This document shows positions 1 through 12,173 of a stretch of 64,000 bases of DNA, one piece after another. The position numbers and the translations under genes are program-made. Position 1 is the first letter of the stretch, and the number at the start of each line of letters is the position of its first letter. A model generated the notes under the pieces. It saw only the letters and a list, made by a program, of their open reading frames with translations, did no database searches and had not been told where the DNA came from. Origin of the DNA: Amblyornis subalaris (Eukaryota; Chordata; Aves; Passeriformes; Ptilonorhynchidae); contig JACAXG010000079.1 in NCBI GenBank assembly GCA_018881555.1, positions 248,001 to 312,000 on the forward strand, read 5' to 3'.

Positions 1-231
1 GTAGGACATCACATGGACTATGATGCATTAGATGTCTTTACTCTGGTATTCCAGCCACAGGTAAAAGGAACTCTTGTTTGTCACTTTATATGCAATTAAA
101 TCTTTTTTCATGAGTTCGCAGTATCTTTGTGCTTCAGGATCAAGCTACTGGTTATATTTGTGAGTATTACTCTGACAGTGCTTGATTATAGTTTCCATTG
201 CTTTTGTTTGAGTGTTTATTTTAAGAATGAC

Positions 232-255
232 TAGTATTTTTTTGTAACTTTGCAG
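232..255 (+). other. Splice acceptor of the last GABRA4 intron
   Basis: A T-rich stretch followed by TTTGCAG immediately precedes the exon. Using the AG at 254-255 gives a phase-0 start, so the exon begins Ser-Thr-Asp-Ala-Asn. This aligns with the mammalian alpha-4 loop, where the corresponding residues follow a codon boundary. A second AG a few bases downstream would remove conserved residues and is less likely. Confidence 0.8.
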
Positions 256-789
256 AGTACAGATGCCAATTCAAATGTGAGGAAAAGAATGAATGCCACA
301 GTACAGTCTGAAGCTGACGGTGGGAGCCGAATTGACACAAGGCGCAGCTCCATCCAGCCTCCCTCTGTAGCTCAGGGGTCTTCTGACATTACACCCCACT
401 CCCTTTCTGCATCAAGTCCCAACCCTTTCACACGAATCAATGCATCAGAGACATTATCTTCTGCAAGAGCTACCCCTCCAGCTCCTCCTTCTACCCCAAT
501 TTTAACTGGATTTGTATCCCAGCATGCCACAGCTGGATCCCCTTCCATTCAGCACTTGCTTGGATCTAGACTGGAGCAGATTCAGACCACCACACCTAAT
601 ACATTAGGAGCATCTGCAAAGCCATCTGCTGTCACACCACCTCCTCCCCCTGCCTCCCACTCTGGCACGAGTAAGATAGACAAATATGCACGCATTTTAT
701 TTCCTGTTACCTTTGGAGCATTTAACATGGTCTACTGGGTGGTGTATCTATCCAAGGATACCATGGAAAAATCAGAAAGTCTAATGTAG
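256..789 (+). CDS. GABRA4: GABA-A receptor subunit alpha-4, last coding exon (partial gene)
   Basis: This is the 3'-terminal coding exon of a pentameric ligand-gated chloride channel subunit that acts in the neuronal plasma membrane. The 177 encoded residues start just after a polypyrimidine-AG acceptor and end at TAG (787-789). In order there are the variable cytoplasmic M3-M4 loop (about residues 1-140, rich in Ser, Thr and Pro, with a Pro run near 133-137), the conserved [19 protein letters not shown] block leading into M4 (about 147-167), and a short extracellular tail ending KSESLM. From memory that tail and M4 fit alpha-4; alpha-1, -2, -3 and -5 end differently, and alpha-6 is the nearest alternative. 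A RRSS motif near residue 30 is a possible basophilic-kinase site. The loop keeps alpha-4 landmarks (ANxNxRKR, SSPNPF) but is otherwise diverged from mammals, which is normal for this loop. Upstream exons lie outside the window. The frame is intact, with no sign of decay. Confidence 0.95.
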   Translation, partial: STDANSNVRKRMNATVQSEADGGSRIDTRRSSIQPPSVAQGSSDITPHSLSASSPNPFTRINASETLSSARATPPAPPSTPILTGFVSQHATAGSPSIQHLLGSRLEQIQTTTPNTLGASAKPSAVTPPPPPASHSGTSKIDKYARILFPVTFGAFNMVYWVVYLSKDTMEKSESLM

Positions 790-1293
790 TTTTGCTGCTA
801 TGTAGTAGTTTCTAAATTATACTCACATTTGATGCAGAGTTTCTTCTTTTGAAACTATTTAAAAAGGTCAGTAATTCTTATTTATAAAAGCTGTGTGCTA
901 CTTTCCCATTGTAAAGGCTGGAGTTATTGGGGATAATTAGTAAACTCTTAACAGAGTAATGGGTAACAGTAATGGGTCTTCCTCCCTTCAGCTAGCAATG
1001 AACCAACACTCACTTGAGACAAACTACTCTGGTTGCACAGAACTTGCCTTTGGGAGGAACGTGCACCTGAAAAAAATCAGAGGCAGAGGTGCACAGCTGT
1101 GCAGTGGAACACGTCTGACTGCATGTTGGCTATTACAAATCCCTGAGGCACCCAGCGCTGCTGTCTGGACACAGCATTGCATTCTCTGAGTGCAAGGTCT
1201 ATGTCCTGAATATTTTGACAGTGCTTGCTCGAAAAGGACTTTCCGTGCTTGATTAAAATTGGCAGAATGGGGGGAAGAAAATGAACAGTGCAA

Positions 1294-1299
1294 AATAAA
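1294..1299 (+). other. Candidate proximal poly(A) signal for GABRA4
   Basis: This is the first AATAAA after the GABRA4 stop codon, about 505 bp downstream of it. The following 30 bases are not strongly GU-rich, so it may be weak. If used, it would give a short-UTR isoform. Confidence 0.35.
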
Positions 1300-4200
1300 A
1301 GAGAGTCCAGCCTGGGAGAGTGCAACTCCGGGAAAGTTATGCAAAGGAGTTGTAGAGCTCCGTATATTTTTACTAAGCATTATTTTGCATTGTAACCTGG
1401 GAAATTCTCACGCCAAACTAAGAATGAGTGAGCCTTGTAAAATCTGAAATCTGATGTAATTCTCAAAATTGGATTTTCTTCTTTGGTAAGGTGATCTTAA
1501 GTGTGCGATTCTTCTTTGACCTTGCTGACCAGCTTGAGTGGATTTACTCCTAAATTACATCAGTTGTAGTAGATGAGGACCAGATCCACAATGTTCAACT
1601 TTTTATTTGAGTTCTTTGCTTTTTCTTTGGATGCTTTGGGGTTTGGTTTTTGATTTGGGTTTTGGTTCCCTCCCCCCATACTTTTCAGTTACACTCTTGA
1701 TTTCCTTTGAACACGTATTTTGCTGCCCCGCCCCTGTCCATTATGTAATGTTTGAGTCAAGTTACATTTTCAACATAGTTTTAAAAGTAGCTTCAAAATT
1801 AAGCAAAAACCCCAACATTTCTTGTGCATAGATGAGTGTGGCTAGGGCATGTCACTGAGTGAATGAAAGATGCCCTTTTTGTGAAGGACTGCTGTGGCAT
1901 AAGTAAGAAAGTAAAGTTTCTGGGTGGATCCCAGGCTGAAAAAGTTAATTTATGATCCATTTGTTTACTTTAAACTATGGCATAGGCGATTTTCTAACCA
2001 AATTGCAATATGCAAGCAGGCAATTTTGTTAAAGAATTGAATGGTTAAACGTGATAGAAATCTTGATCATAAATGTTATTTTCACTAGAATGGGTAGAAG
2101 ACATATTGCCGATAAGTACAAAAAATGTTCGTACAGATCCATCTGGCTCAGCAAATGGTTAGCATTTCTGTGCAGGTGACAAGTGAAAATCAAAGGCCAA
2201 ATTCTAAGCTATGATCTGGCTGTGGCTTTAAATGGTCTGAACTAAACCTTAGCTTCAGTTGATCGGAATAGCAGATTGGTAGCCTGTTGTGAAAGCCTTA
2301 TGCTGCAGGGCAGATCAGGTGAGTGCTGAGTGTTTCTGTGCTCAGATAATGATCAAGTGACTGGTGGAGACCACAAGCAGATGGGGTAATGGAGGGCATG
2401 TGTGAGACTGCCATAGTCTTACTTACCCCATGTTGGGGTAAGAGTCAGAGTAAAAAGACTCCATAATGATGAAACTGTGACTGTGCCTCTTGTCTCTCCA
2501 AGCCTTTTAGCCAGCTCATGGCTGAGACTCCAGCCTTTAACTTTTGGGGCCTGAGAGATGGCAAGACATACTACAGCATGCAGCATGGATCCCAGACTGC
2601 TCTTTCATGTGTAACACTGGACTGTAAATGATAGAATGCAGTGGAAATGTCTTATGGGACTTTGGTATAATGTAGTGATATAAAGAGTTGCCTTAGTCTT
2701 TCTTCTACTTAGGGAATGCTCTCAAAAGGCAGGTATGGTTCTTTCCTTTTTTGTCTTTTACATCTAGAAGGTGCCTGAGATTACAGCCTCCTTAGAAAAC
2801 CATTATACGTGGCATACCACAGAACTGGAAATGGAGCACCCATGCAAGATGTCTAACTGCAGTAGTTTATATCTTTGGATGTATTGCTAGTTGCTGTAGC
2901 TGTTTCCTCTCTAATTAGGTCATATTGTTACAGATTGTCAGAATAGAAGATAGTATGCAAGAGATTGATTACTTATTTGGTTAAGCCAGAAGAAACAAAC
3001 CTAAACATCTGGCAATTATTAATTAAAATTGCACGAATGATAAAATACTTCTAGCATGAAGGACCATGACCTTTTGTATGAAAAACCCAGTATTTGCACC
3101 AGAAATTACTGAAATTACTCTTTGCCTTCCCCTGTGATGAAACCCAAGCATGTTTTCTCACAGGCAGAGTTTTTAACAATTCATTAGAAACAGCTGTCTG
3201 TTCCTTCCACCCATCCCTGTATACTGATTTTATAATCAGCTTTTTCTAGAGCATTGTTCAGTGGAATCAACACTAGTTCAGGCTAAGATTGATCTAAATG
3301 TGCTACTTGAATTGACTTGTAGCTCCTATTTCATTTTAAAAGATTTATAAGGACGAAAAAGGATTGCAAAAATTAATAGATTCCAAATATTTATTTCTAT
3401 GCTTCCATTTTAGAAGAAATTTGTAAAGATACCACGGAAAAGTTACCTATTTTAAATCTGCCGGTGTATTTCTGAAGTACCTTCCAATACTTCCATGCCT
3501 ACATTCAAAATCAGATACATTAAAAAAAAATCGTTATGAGTCTAGGACTAATTTATTGAACCGTACTATATTTTTATGTTGCAGCATATGAAGGAATTGC
3601 CATAATTACCTCTCCAAAGTACATGTGGACATTGTAAATAGGAATTTATTGTTAACAGTCATTCTTCATTATGTTTCATCTCCCTGAATGTAAAGAGCCT
3701 GTAATATACTCAGTGACACCATAACTGGGAAGCACTAAAGGAGGAATATGCTAAATATAGTGGCCCAAATGTTCAAAACTGCTAACTAAAATCCTGAGGG
3801 AGAACATTGCAGGTGTCATTTCAGTGACCAAATGACTTATTAGAGATGAGCTTCAGTGAGATGAACTCTACAGGAGTTGTTTTTTGTTCTTTTTTTCTAT
3901 CAGCTTTGTTGAACAATATTTTTTGACAGTACCATAGTGATTTAAAACTAACCAAACACTTAAGATAAGTCATATCTATGAACAGGAAAGGAAACTGGAT
4001 AGAAAGACCAAAATCTTTACAAGGAAACAGAGATAGATCTCCACTGTCTGCTGTTCCTCGGAGACATTGTTACCAGCAGCAAAACTGCCACAGATTTCAG
4101 TGATGCAGCCCTGACCGCTAATGCAGTCATTTGAGAAAAATAGTTAAAAACGTGACTCAGGAAGACTGCCTTCACAGGAACTGTAGTTTGTAGTCAATTG

Positions 4201-7200
4201 TGAGCCCACTATTAGCAGGTTGCTCTGCAATTGTGAAAATAATGAAGCTGAGAAAGGTGGCAAACCTAGACCCCAGCCCTCCGTGGTGACCTGAGCTCTT
4301 AGAGCTCACCAGCAGTACTGGAATCTGGTTTTCTTCTATAAAATGGACTTGTCAACATCAAATGGATGTTGGTGGTACATTTCTTCTCCCATCTATCTTT
4401 TAAGAAGAAAAAAGTAGACTTTTTAAACTGTTTAGTCATCCACTCTACATTACCCTTTGATCAGGAAAATAAACTGTATGATGATTGAATGAAAGAGGTA
4501 AATAGTTTAATAAGGAATGTGATTAAAACTCTTCTGTTAACAGGAGCTGAGAGTTATTGATTACAGGGTGTTCAAGTGTAGCCTTTGGCAGCTCATAATC
4601 TTCATAATTCAGAATGGGCCTTACAAAAAAATGGGAAAACAAAGTAAATGTATTTAATAGGATTTAACCAGTATTTCTACAAAAGATTAAATGAACTCAN
4701 CTTTTTGATATGCCCAGAATCCTGTCTTCTTCCACTGTCTTGTGTACTTCCTGTATGTCGTTTGGCCTCAATGTATCTTAATGCTGTAGTACATTGTCTG
4801 TGTTCCATGTGAGAACGTCAGAGTATGCAGTGTATTTTTATCCAATTTATCCAAAGCCTAACACTCCCATATTCCTTGTGCTATTAGAAGTGGAGCGAAG
4901 GCCAGAATGGAAGAAATGACACACAGGTTTTGTAAGAGACACACATTGGCCAACCTGGGACATTTTCCTATAGATACTATAGGGAATTTCTATAGGAGAT
5001 TTCCTAGGAGAATCTTTCTCGGTGTACTATAGCACACTGTCCCTTCAAATCCCAAAAGCTTCCAAGAGGTCTGTTTGGAAAGCAGGGTATATCATGGACT
5101 TTGTACACTTTCCATAACTTTTGCTTGACCTAAAAGATTAAGGAGGAGGGAAATTTTTGTGAGTTTTACCTTGTCTTCCTGAGACTTGCCAATAGGGCTT
5201 CGACCTCACTAAAATAGAAAGGGTTTGTGTGGCTGGCACTGTTACAAATTGTAATACAGACAGCTGACAAAAATTCACCAGTGGTTTTATTTAATCCTGA
5301 CATTGAATAACTGTTTAGGAAAAGCACAGCCGCAGTGTTGTGAAGCCTAGGCTTAGTTAAAATATCTACCGATGATATTGATCAAGCCAAGGATGATCAA
5401 AGTTGTAGAAGTCTTACAGAACTAAAGAGCTGTGCAGCAGTAAGTTTGCAGCAGGTCAGTGCTAAGTGGGGAGAATAGGAGGTGCTTCCCTTCGTAGTCT
5501 GACGGGAGTAAAGCAATACAGCATAAGCAATACAGCTCCTCCATTTATATTTGGTAGAACAAAGCTGTATAAACACAATCTCATACCCAGTGAAAATCCA
5601 AAGGGCAAATAGCATTATGGAGGTCAGTATTAACCACCAGACACCAACCTCAAAAATCTAGGAAAAAAAATCCAGGAAAAAAAAATAAATTTAATTAAAT
5701 GACAGTAGCATCTTCTTTTTTTTTTCTTTTTCCCCTCAAGACCTTGTATTTCTTTCACCGTGGGCTTCCAAGATAAGTTTATAATGTTATAAGGACCTGT
5801 ACTGGTACGCACTGACACCAATATGTGTTTTTCATTTAGTTCAGTGCACTTTAAACAGGAAGTTTACTGGCAGGAAAAATGTGCCATTTTGAAAAAGTCT
5901 GATATGCATTAATTTTTGCAGTCTTCATTTGTAGGCCTCTCATCAGAGTCAAGATGTAGCTATTTTGGAGAATGTGAGTGTGGTGAGAGTTTCAGCATGT
6001 TCTGAGTAAATCAGACTCTGAAAGTAAATTTTTGCCACATCCCAAGCAAGTGAGAGTAGTGCGAAGTACAGAGCACCCTGTAAAGATCTCTCTTTGCTAA
6101 TGTTCTGTATTGTGTTAACTGGAGGGAATGAAAAATGCAATTATTGTAAAATTGATAGAATTTGCAAAATATACTTTGTTTTCACATGAGTTAGACAACG
6201 TGGTAGGTATTTATTTCAGAATTAAATAGCATTGTCTTCTAGTCCATAACTTACTGCATCTAGAAGCATCTCTTAGACTTTCTTATGCTTTTTGTATTAT
6301 TCCACTGGAAAGGATTTCAAAGCAAACCAGTTAATATCCATTGCAGTTCACTATATTTTTTGGTCATAATTCTATTTTCATTTTCTTGTGCAAGAGGAAT
6401 TGAGAGCATAATGGCTTCTTCAAAATAAAAATAACAACAGCAAAAGAAAAAGCCTTGGAGATTCCCTTTTTTAGAAAACCATCTAAACTCCCATCAATTT
6501 TTGAATGCTTTTTAAAAAAAATAGCATAGTTTTAGCATTTAAAGATACTAATGCTGTTGCAGCCTGGATACGTATATACATATATCCATTGAAATAATAT
6601 GAATTCCCTGAACTGTAAGGAGGGAAACTCAAGATGCACTTGCTAATAGTTCTGTTTTGAAAGAGTACCCTTCTGGATGGAAAATAGCATGTGAGGTAGG
6701 TATTTTTTTAAATTATTATCTTCATATAACTATTTTCAAGAAAAAGCTCTGGAGGAAAGTATGGTACTACTGAATTAATCTTCAGCTAGCATGGAGATCT
6801 GGGTTATTTCCTGCTGGTCACCTTGCTGTTGTGTCAGCATTTGCTTAGTATTTTTGTGAATGCTGTATCCAGGTTGCTGTTAACTGATATAGCAATCTAT
6901 GAATGGTCTGATGGCATAAAGAAACACTTAAGGAAATAATTGTTTGTGAATATGTTTTCATCCTTGGAAACAACTTAACTGGAGTTTGGTGGAAGAAGCA
7001 GATGACAGTATGAAGCACTCGGCTGGACTTCTGAGCTCAATGCATTGAAAAATTTAGTTGAGTACTGCTTTGTCTTGCATCCTCATCTTATGCTGATGGC
7101 TCATCTCCATGGTAAGTAAAACTGCTACGAGGATGGAGGACTCAGAAATAAAGAACATGCACAAATATTTCTTCGAAGTTATTTCAAAATATGAAATAGT

Positions 7201-9700
7201 TGACTTTATTACTAACAATAACTTCACAATATGCTTTATATTTGCAAGCGTGAAAATCTCCTTTTATGTTAAAATGTACCAGGTTGTCAAATGAACTTTT
7301 CATAAATAGATTATTCTGTATGTACATGTATTTAATTTTTATTAGTTTGTGGCAACATTCTCTGTCACCATACCAGTGGTGGAGACTAGAGGTATTTCAG
7401 ATAACCAGAGTTCTTGAGCAATTGCTTGAAAATATTTGTTTCATAGATACATGCCTTTGCAAATCAATACCAGCAGTGCTTTCATGGTGAAAATTAATCC
7501 ACTTGTGAAAAATCCTGGTCTTGAGTACTCAACCCATATTTGAAGGGCTGATGAAGGGCATTGGGCAGGGCAGGACTCAGGGCATGTTTATTCTAAGAGG
7601 TTTCTGAACTGGAGCTGTCTTATGTCCTGCCATCTTCTGAAACAGTCTGCACCAGAGAGACTACAAGCAGAATCCATGGGGTTTTTGAGGCCTTTTTTTA
7701 AGACTCCACCATAAAACTGTATTACTGCTGAATGTAGTGCTCTCATGTTCTTCTTTGTTGTCTTGCTTTGTGTGGGAGGAAGCATTTCAGTGCTTATGGG
7801 GAGCAGGCTGAAATAACTTGTCTAGCTAAAACCCCAAGTTTGTCTTGTCTTTTGGCTGGTTAGTAGCACTGGAATCTGTCTGATCTGGCTCCCTGTCTTA
7901 GTGCTGGTACAAAGGAGAGGGTGAGGAGGCTGGATTGATACCTGGAGCTGGGTTAAAGCTGGTGTGAAACCACAGTCTGAGGATTCTCATCCTACCTCCA
8001 CTGTCATTAAAACAGAGGCGCTCTCAGGCTTTCTCAAACCTCTGTTGCCCCCTGTGGTCATTGTTCCTCCACAAAGGTGATTTTGTGAATTATATCAATG
8101 ACAAATAATGGAGTAAAAAAAATAGAAGCAGGCCAGAATTTTTGAAAGAGCCAAAATCAATGAAGTTATTTGAAGAGAGAGAAAAGGCAGAGAAAGGAGA
8201 ACATGAGTATGGATGAAAAAGTTCATTTCTTGTTACCAAGTGGTTATTTTAAGATATGTCCTATTAGAGGTACTAGAACTGCATCTGGCAGGAAACAGCC
8301 TAGAAATAATTATTTCTTCATTATAAGTATAATGAGAAAGTAATAAAGAAGAGTGTCTAATGTCCTATTATAAACATTTGTGTTCCATTGAAACTGTTTT
8401 TGAAAATGGTATTTTCATTGTCAGCCAGGAAGAATTAGAAGACAGAATGGTAAGGGAAAAAGAATGAGTTTTATTAAGTATTACTGTTTCCTGTGTTTTA
8501 GAACATTTCTCATCCAAAAATGTAAACAGTAACATTTGTTTAAAATCTTTCTGGGACTCTATATATTTAATTTTCAGTAATGAAGCACCTTAGAATGTTT
8601 AGCATTTAACTTGCTTTATGTTTAAGAGCCTAAATACAGAGAATCCTGTCTCTGATTTAATTTAGTTATCAGAGGGGATGTAGGGGAAGAAAAACCTTTC
8701 ATTAGAGTAACAACCAGGTTTTTTTTAAAGTATCATGCCTTCTTACTAAATCCAAAGACTTCATTCTTATACCTGAATTCATGGGAGCTGTTTAGTGCTG
8801 AGCATCTCTGATAATCTGGTCAGTGCTACAGCTTGTGGGCTGCAGCTGCATTTAAAGTTGGCACATCTGAAAATGTACCTCCACAACTTGGCACTTGCAC
8901 AGCGTGGATCCCACAAAAGGCAAAGGTGTGTTTGCAACCCATTTGGGTGCGTGAGAGCTGTTACGTTGGTCATGTGGGAGAAGATAGGAGTCTGTGGTCA
9001 GAAACAGAGCAAGGAGAGTGAGACTGCCTCTTTCAGAGGCTGTGCAGAGCTTATATTGGAATAAGCCACACTTATGAAAATGCCCCCTAAACTCTTTTCC
9101 GAGTAGGCAGCTTAGGAACAAGTTGAATGCAATGTGGAACTCAACTCCAGTTGCAAATCCTGCATGAGGATCAGCGCAGTTAATCTGTCCTAAGGTTGCG
9201 GATGCTGTGGCTAGAAGACTGAAAAGATGTGAAGTAGCACCTGCTGCCAGCTGGAATGCACTCATGTTGCTATGCATCCAAGCTGTCTCATAGTGCATCA
9301 GGGTCTTTGGAATACTAGGGGTGGGATGGAAAGTACTTTTTTTGGAGTACAAAATAGGGCAGAATGAAAACTGTTTCTTCATCTCAGCCCTGCTCATATG
9401 CATTGTAACAGCACTGAACATCCCAAAGGAGGACCAAGGTATATTGCAGTCTTGTCTTCTCCTTGCATATCTGCTAAATGTTTATAAATGGACGGTGGTG
9501 GGAATGAAATGTACGTGTCTGGTAATGAAACAGAACATGCTTAGTGCTGCTGCCTGGTAAGTACCCACAGTCTCCTGCCAGCAGCTTGTGGGCCTTCACA
9601 GAAGCAGAATTGCAGTGCTGACTTTTTTGTATGTATAGGTATTATGCCCCTACCATCTCTCCTGTAACTTAAACATTGGAAAAAGGTGTTTTCTCTTTGA

Positions 9701-9740
9701 TGCTCGTTTCTCCATTTTGCTGCTCATTTCTCCATTTTGC
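9701..9740. repeat. 20-bp tandem duplication
   Basis: Two adjacent copies of a 20-mer (TGCTCRTTTCTCCATTTTGC) differ at one base (G or A at position 6). A further TGC follows, so the array stops cleanly after two copies. The single mismatch suggests a fairly recent slippage or duplication event. Confidence 0.85.
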
Positions 9741-12092
9741 TGCATAATTATGAAGAAGAAAATCAAGCTGGATTTTTCTCATTTTTTTTAACTTTTTTTT
9801 TTTTAATAAGGTTTCCTCACCTACACGCATGGAAATGATGAGCTCCATTGCAGAATTCTGGAAGGTAGGAAACACTTCTAAGCAAACTTTGGGAGTCTCT
9901 ATATGATTATATTAAAAAGATAGCTCTTGTTTTCAAATAAAATCTCCAGTTTGGAGAATATTTAGTTAAAACTTCTAAAATTTTAAATATAAGAATATTT
10001 TCTCTGTATTGAAAATATAAATTTTGTTTGTAGACATTTCACTTGGGAAGGTAAGGCACAGCTAATGTATGTGGGTTTTCCATTAAGCTAAAATGGAAAG
10101 GTGCTTAGCTGTGGGATGTTCAGTAGCCATTTCATAAATCCATGGGTTGTATTTTTTTGCCTTTGGAGAATGTGGAGATGGTACGTAAACAGAAGGTGGG
10201 AAAATTCTGGGGAGATATTTTAAAAGGCTACTTCTCACTTCCTCTCCGGATATCATGTGCATAAATATAGTGAAATCAGGTAAGAAAAAATATGTGAATA
10301 AAAAAAAAAGACCTTTGATCTTCACACTCTCAGTTGCTAAGTATGCAAGTTAACAGCTTTCCTGTATACTTCCAGATTTTCTTTCTGCTATGCCATGGGT
10401 GAAGTGCAGAATTTTTAGGTTAAATTCATCAGTCCAGTCAGGAGGGCACTCAGTGCTGGCCTTGCTGAGTTAGGAACGTGGTTTTGTAGGTCTGAATTTT
10501 GTCCTGATGGAGCAATCTGCTCAGCAGGAGAAAGTATCCCAGCTCTGGGTAAGAACAGCTGAGGCGTTTTACTGAGGTAAGTTATAACACTTGAATTAGG
10601 CTTAAGGGCTGTTCAATAGCTGTTTTAAACGCCCCAAGTGAACAATCTAAACCCGCTCTTTGGCATGTTCTGCTCCTTTTGCACTGTTTTGATTTGTTCA
10701 AGACCTTCTGACTTTGCTCCCTTGCCTTGTGGCTGAGGTGGGGAGCAGCAGTTTCTGGGACGATGTGGGATTAACATGCCATGGGCTCTCTATGCATCAC
10801 ATCTCTGTCACCAGGGTGTGCATCCATGCCAGTGGTAGATAAACCCTGGCAGTCAAGCAGCAGTGTGTAAGGATTTTTGGATGGGTTTCAAGATCCAGTG
10901 CTGGTGCGGTGGCATAAACCAACTTTGGTTGCTTGAAATACAACTTGGTTGTAGAAAAGACAAAAGATTTTCAGGTTTGTAAAGTTTCTGGATGAACGCT
11001 AGCGCTGCCAGTCTGCGTGTGCTGCGTGCTGCATCACTGACAAACATACAGGCAGTGACACTGTGTTAAAACCTTGTCTGCAGGCACAGTGTTTACTTGT
11101 TGGTAGTAAGTAAAATAAGCCCCCTAAAAGTTGCCTTGGGTTCCTTTTTCTCCTTGCCTTTACCTACCACTCTTGCACTCTGCCAGTCTTGCCAGCTCTA
11201 ATATTCCAAACTGCTGAGGCACTTTAGTGAGCTGTTAAAATCAGTCCATCTAACAAATGATGAGGAACATCCTTTCTCTCTCTCAACTCACAAACTAACA
11301 GTTGAGATGCAGACTGGGAGATATCAACTTCTGTACTAATTCAAAGTTTAAAAGCTGTACCAACTGAGGAACCAAAAAAAAGAAAGGAATTTGTGTATGG
11401 GATGTCCAGCAGCTGCTATATCTTGTGTCATTTTTAAGCTGAAAAGAAGTAAAAAGAAAAAATGTGATATTTACTAATATTTTAATTTACTGTAAGCTTT
11501 TCTTTTCCTGAGAAGCCCTGTCTATTGAAACAAAAACATCTGTGTTTAGGCATAGACATTGCAAGTAAGACTCCCAGTTGAAAATATGAAACTTTTGGAA
11601 GTACTTTTATTTTTGTTTTCTCTAAAAGTAGTGGCATGCAGAAAATTACACTAAAGCAAGCATAGTAAAAATGCTTCTTAAACACCCTCTATAGGAAAGT
11701 CCTATCTTCTCTGTCAATAACTTATTACTTCTGCAATATGTGGCTGTCCTAGATGCATGTTGCAAGAGTTCCTGTGCCATACCAAATTCTGATGTTTATC
11801 CCTTTGTATTGGCTCCTACATGGGGAAAAACTGAAAGGAAATCAAAGCAAGGGAAGCTTTGGGCTGAGTTATTTTACACTATTCTTGGTGCACATTTTAG
11901 TTGCATAGAACAATGTGGCTGGGAGGATTTGAAGAATCAGAGGTTAACTAAATTGTTTGAATGATATGTTCAATGCTGGTCACCTGACTATACTAACAAA
12001 CTTAAAAGGTGGTTTGATAGCTGTCAACTTGTTTTGCTATTGTGCAGCTTAACTGTTACCTTCCTGTATTATGAACATCTATGTATTTGGAA

Positions 12093-12173
12093 AATAAATC
12101 CATCTTGCAAGAAAGGTTGTGCAAAAAAATTGTTCCTATTATACTCCAGTGTATATTGCTGATGTCAAATAAA
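12093..12173 (+). other. Paired poly(A) signals, candidate distal end of GABRA4 transcript
   Basis: AATAAA occurs at 12093-12098 and again at 12168-12173. UGUA-type motifs (TGTATT, TGTATA) sit just upstream, and a GT-rich stretch (TTGTGAGAGTT, then GTTGTCTTTC) lies 6-35 bases after the second signal. This arrangement is typical of a strong vertebrate cleavage site. It is the most convincing poly(A) site I noticed between the GABRA4 stop and the first CR1 copy. Confidence 0.45.

Noticed and set aside
8044..8060. CTCF-like GCCCCCTGTGG
   Set aside because: The core lacks one G compared with the usual spacing of the CTCF motif, so several key positions mismatch.
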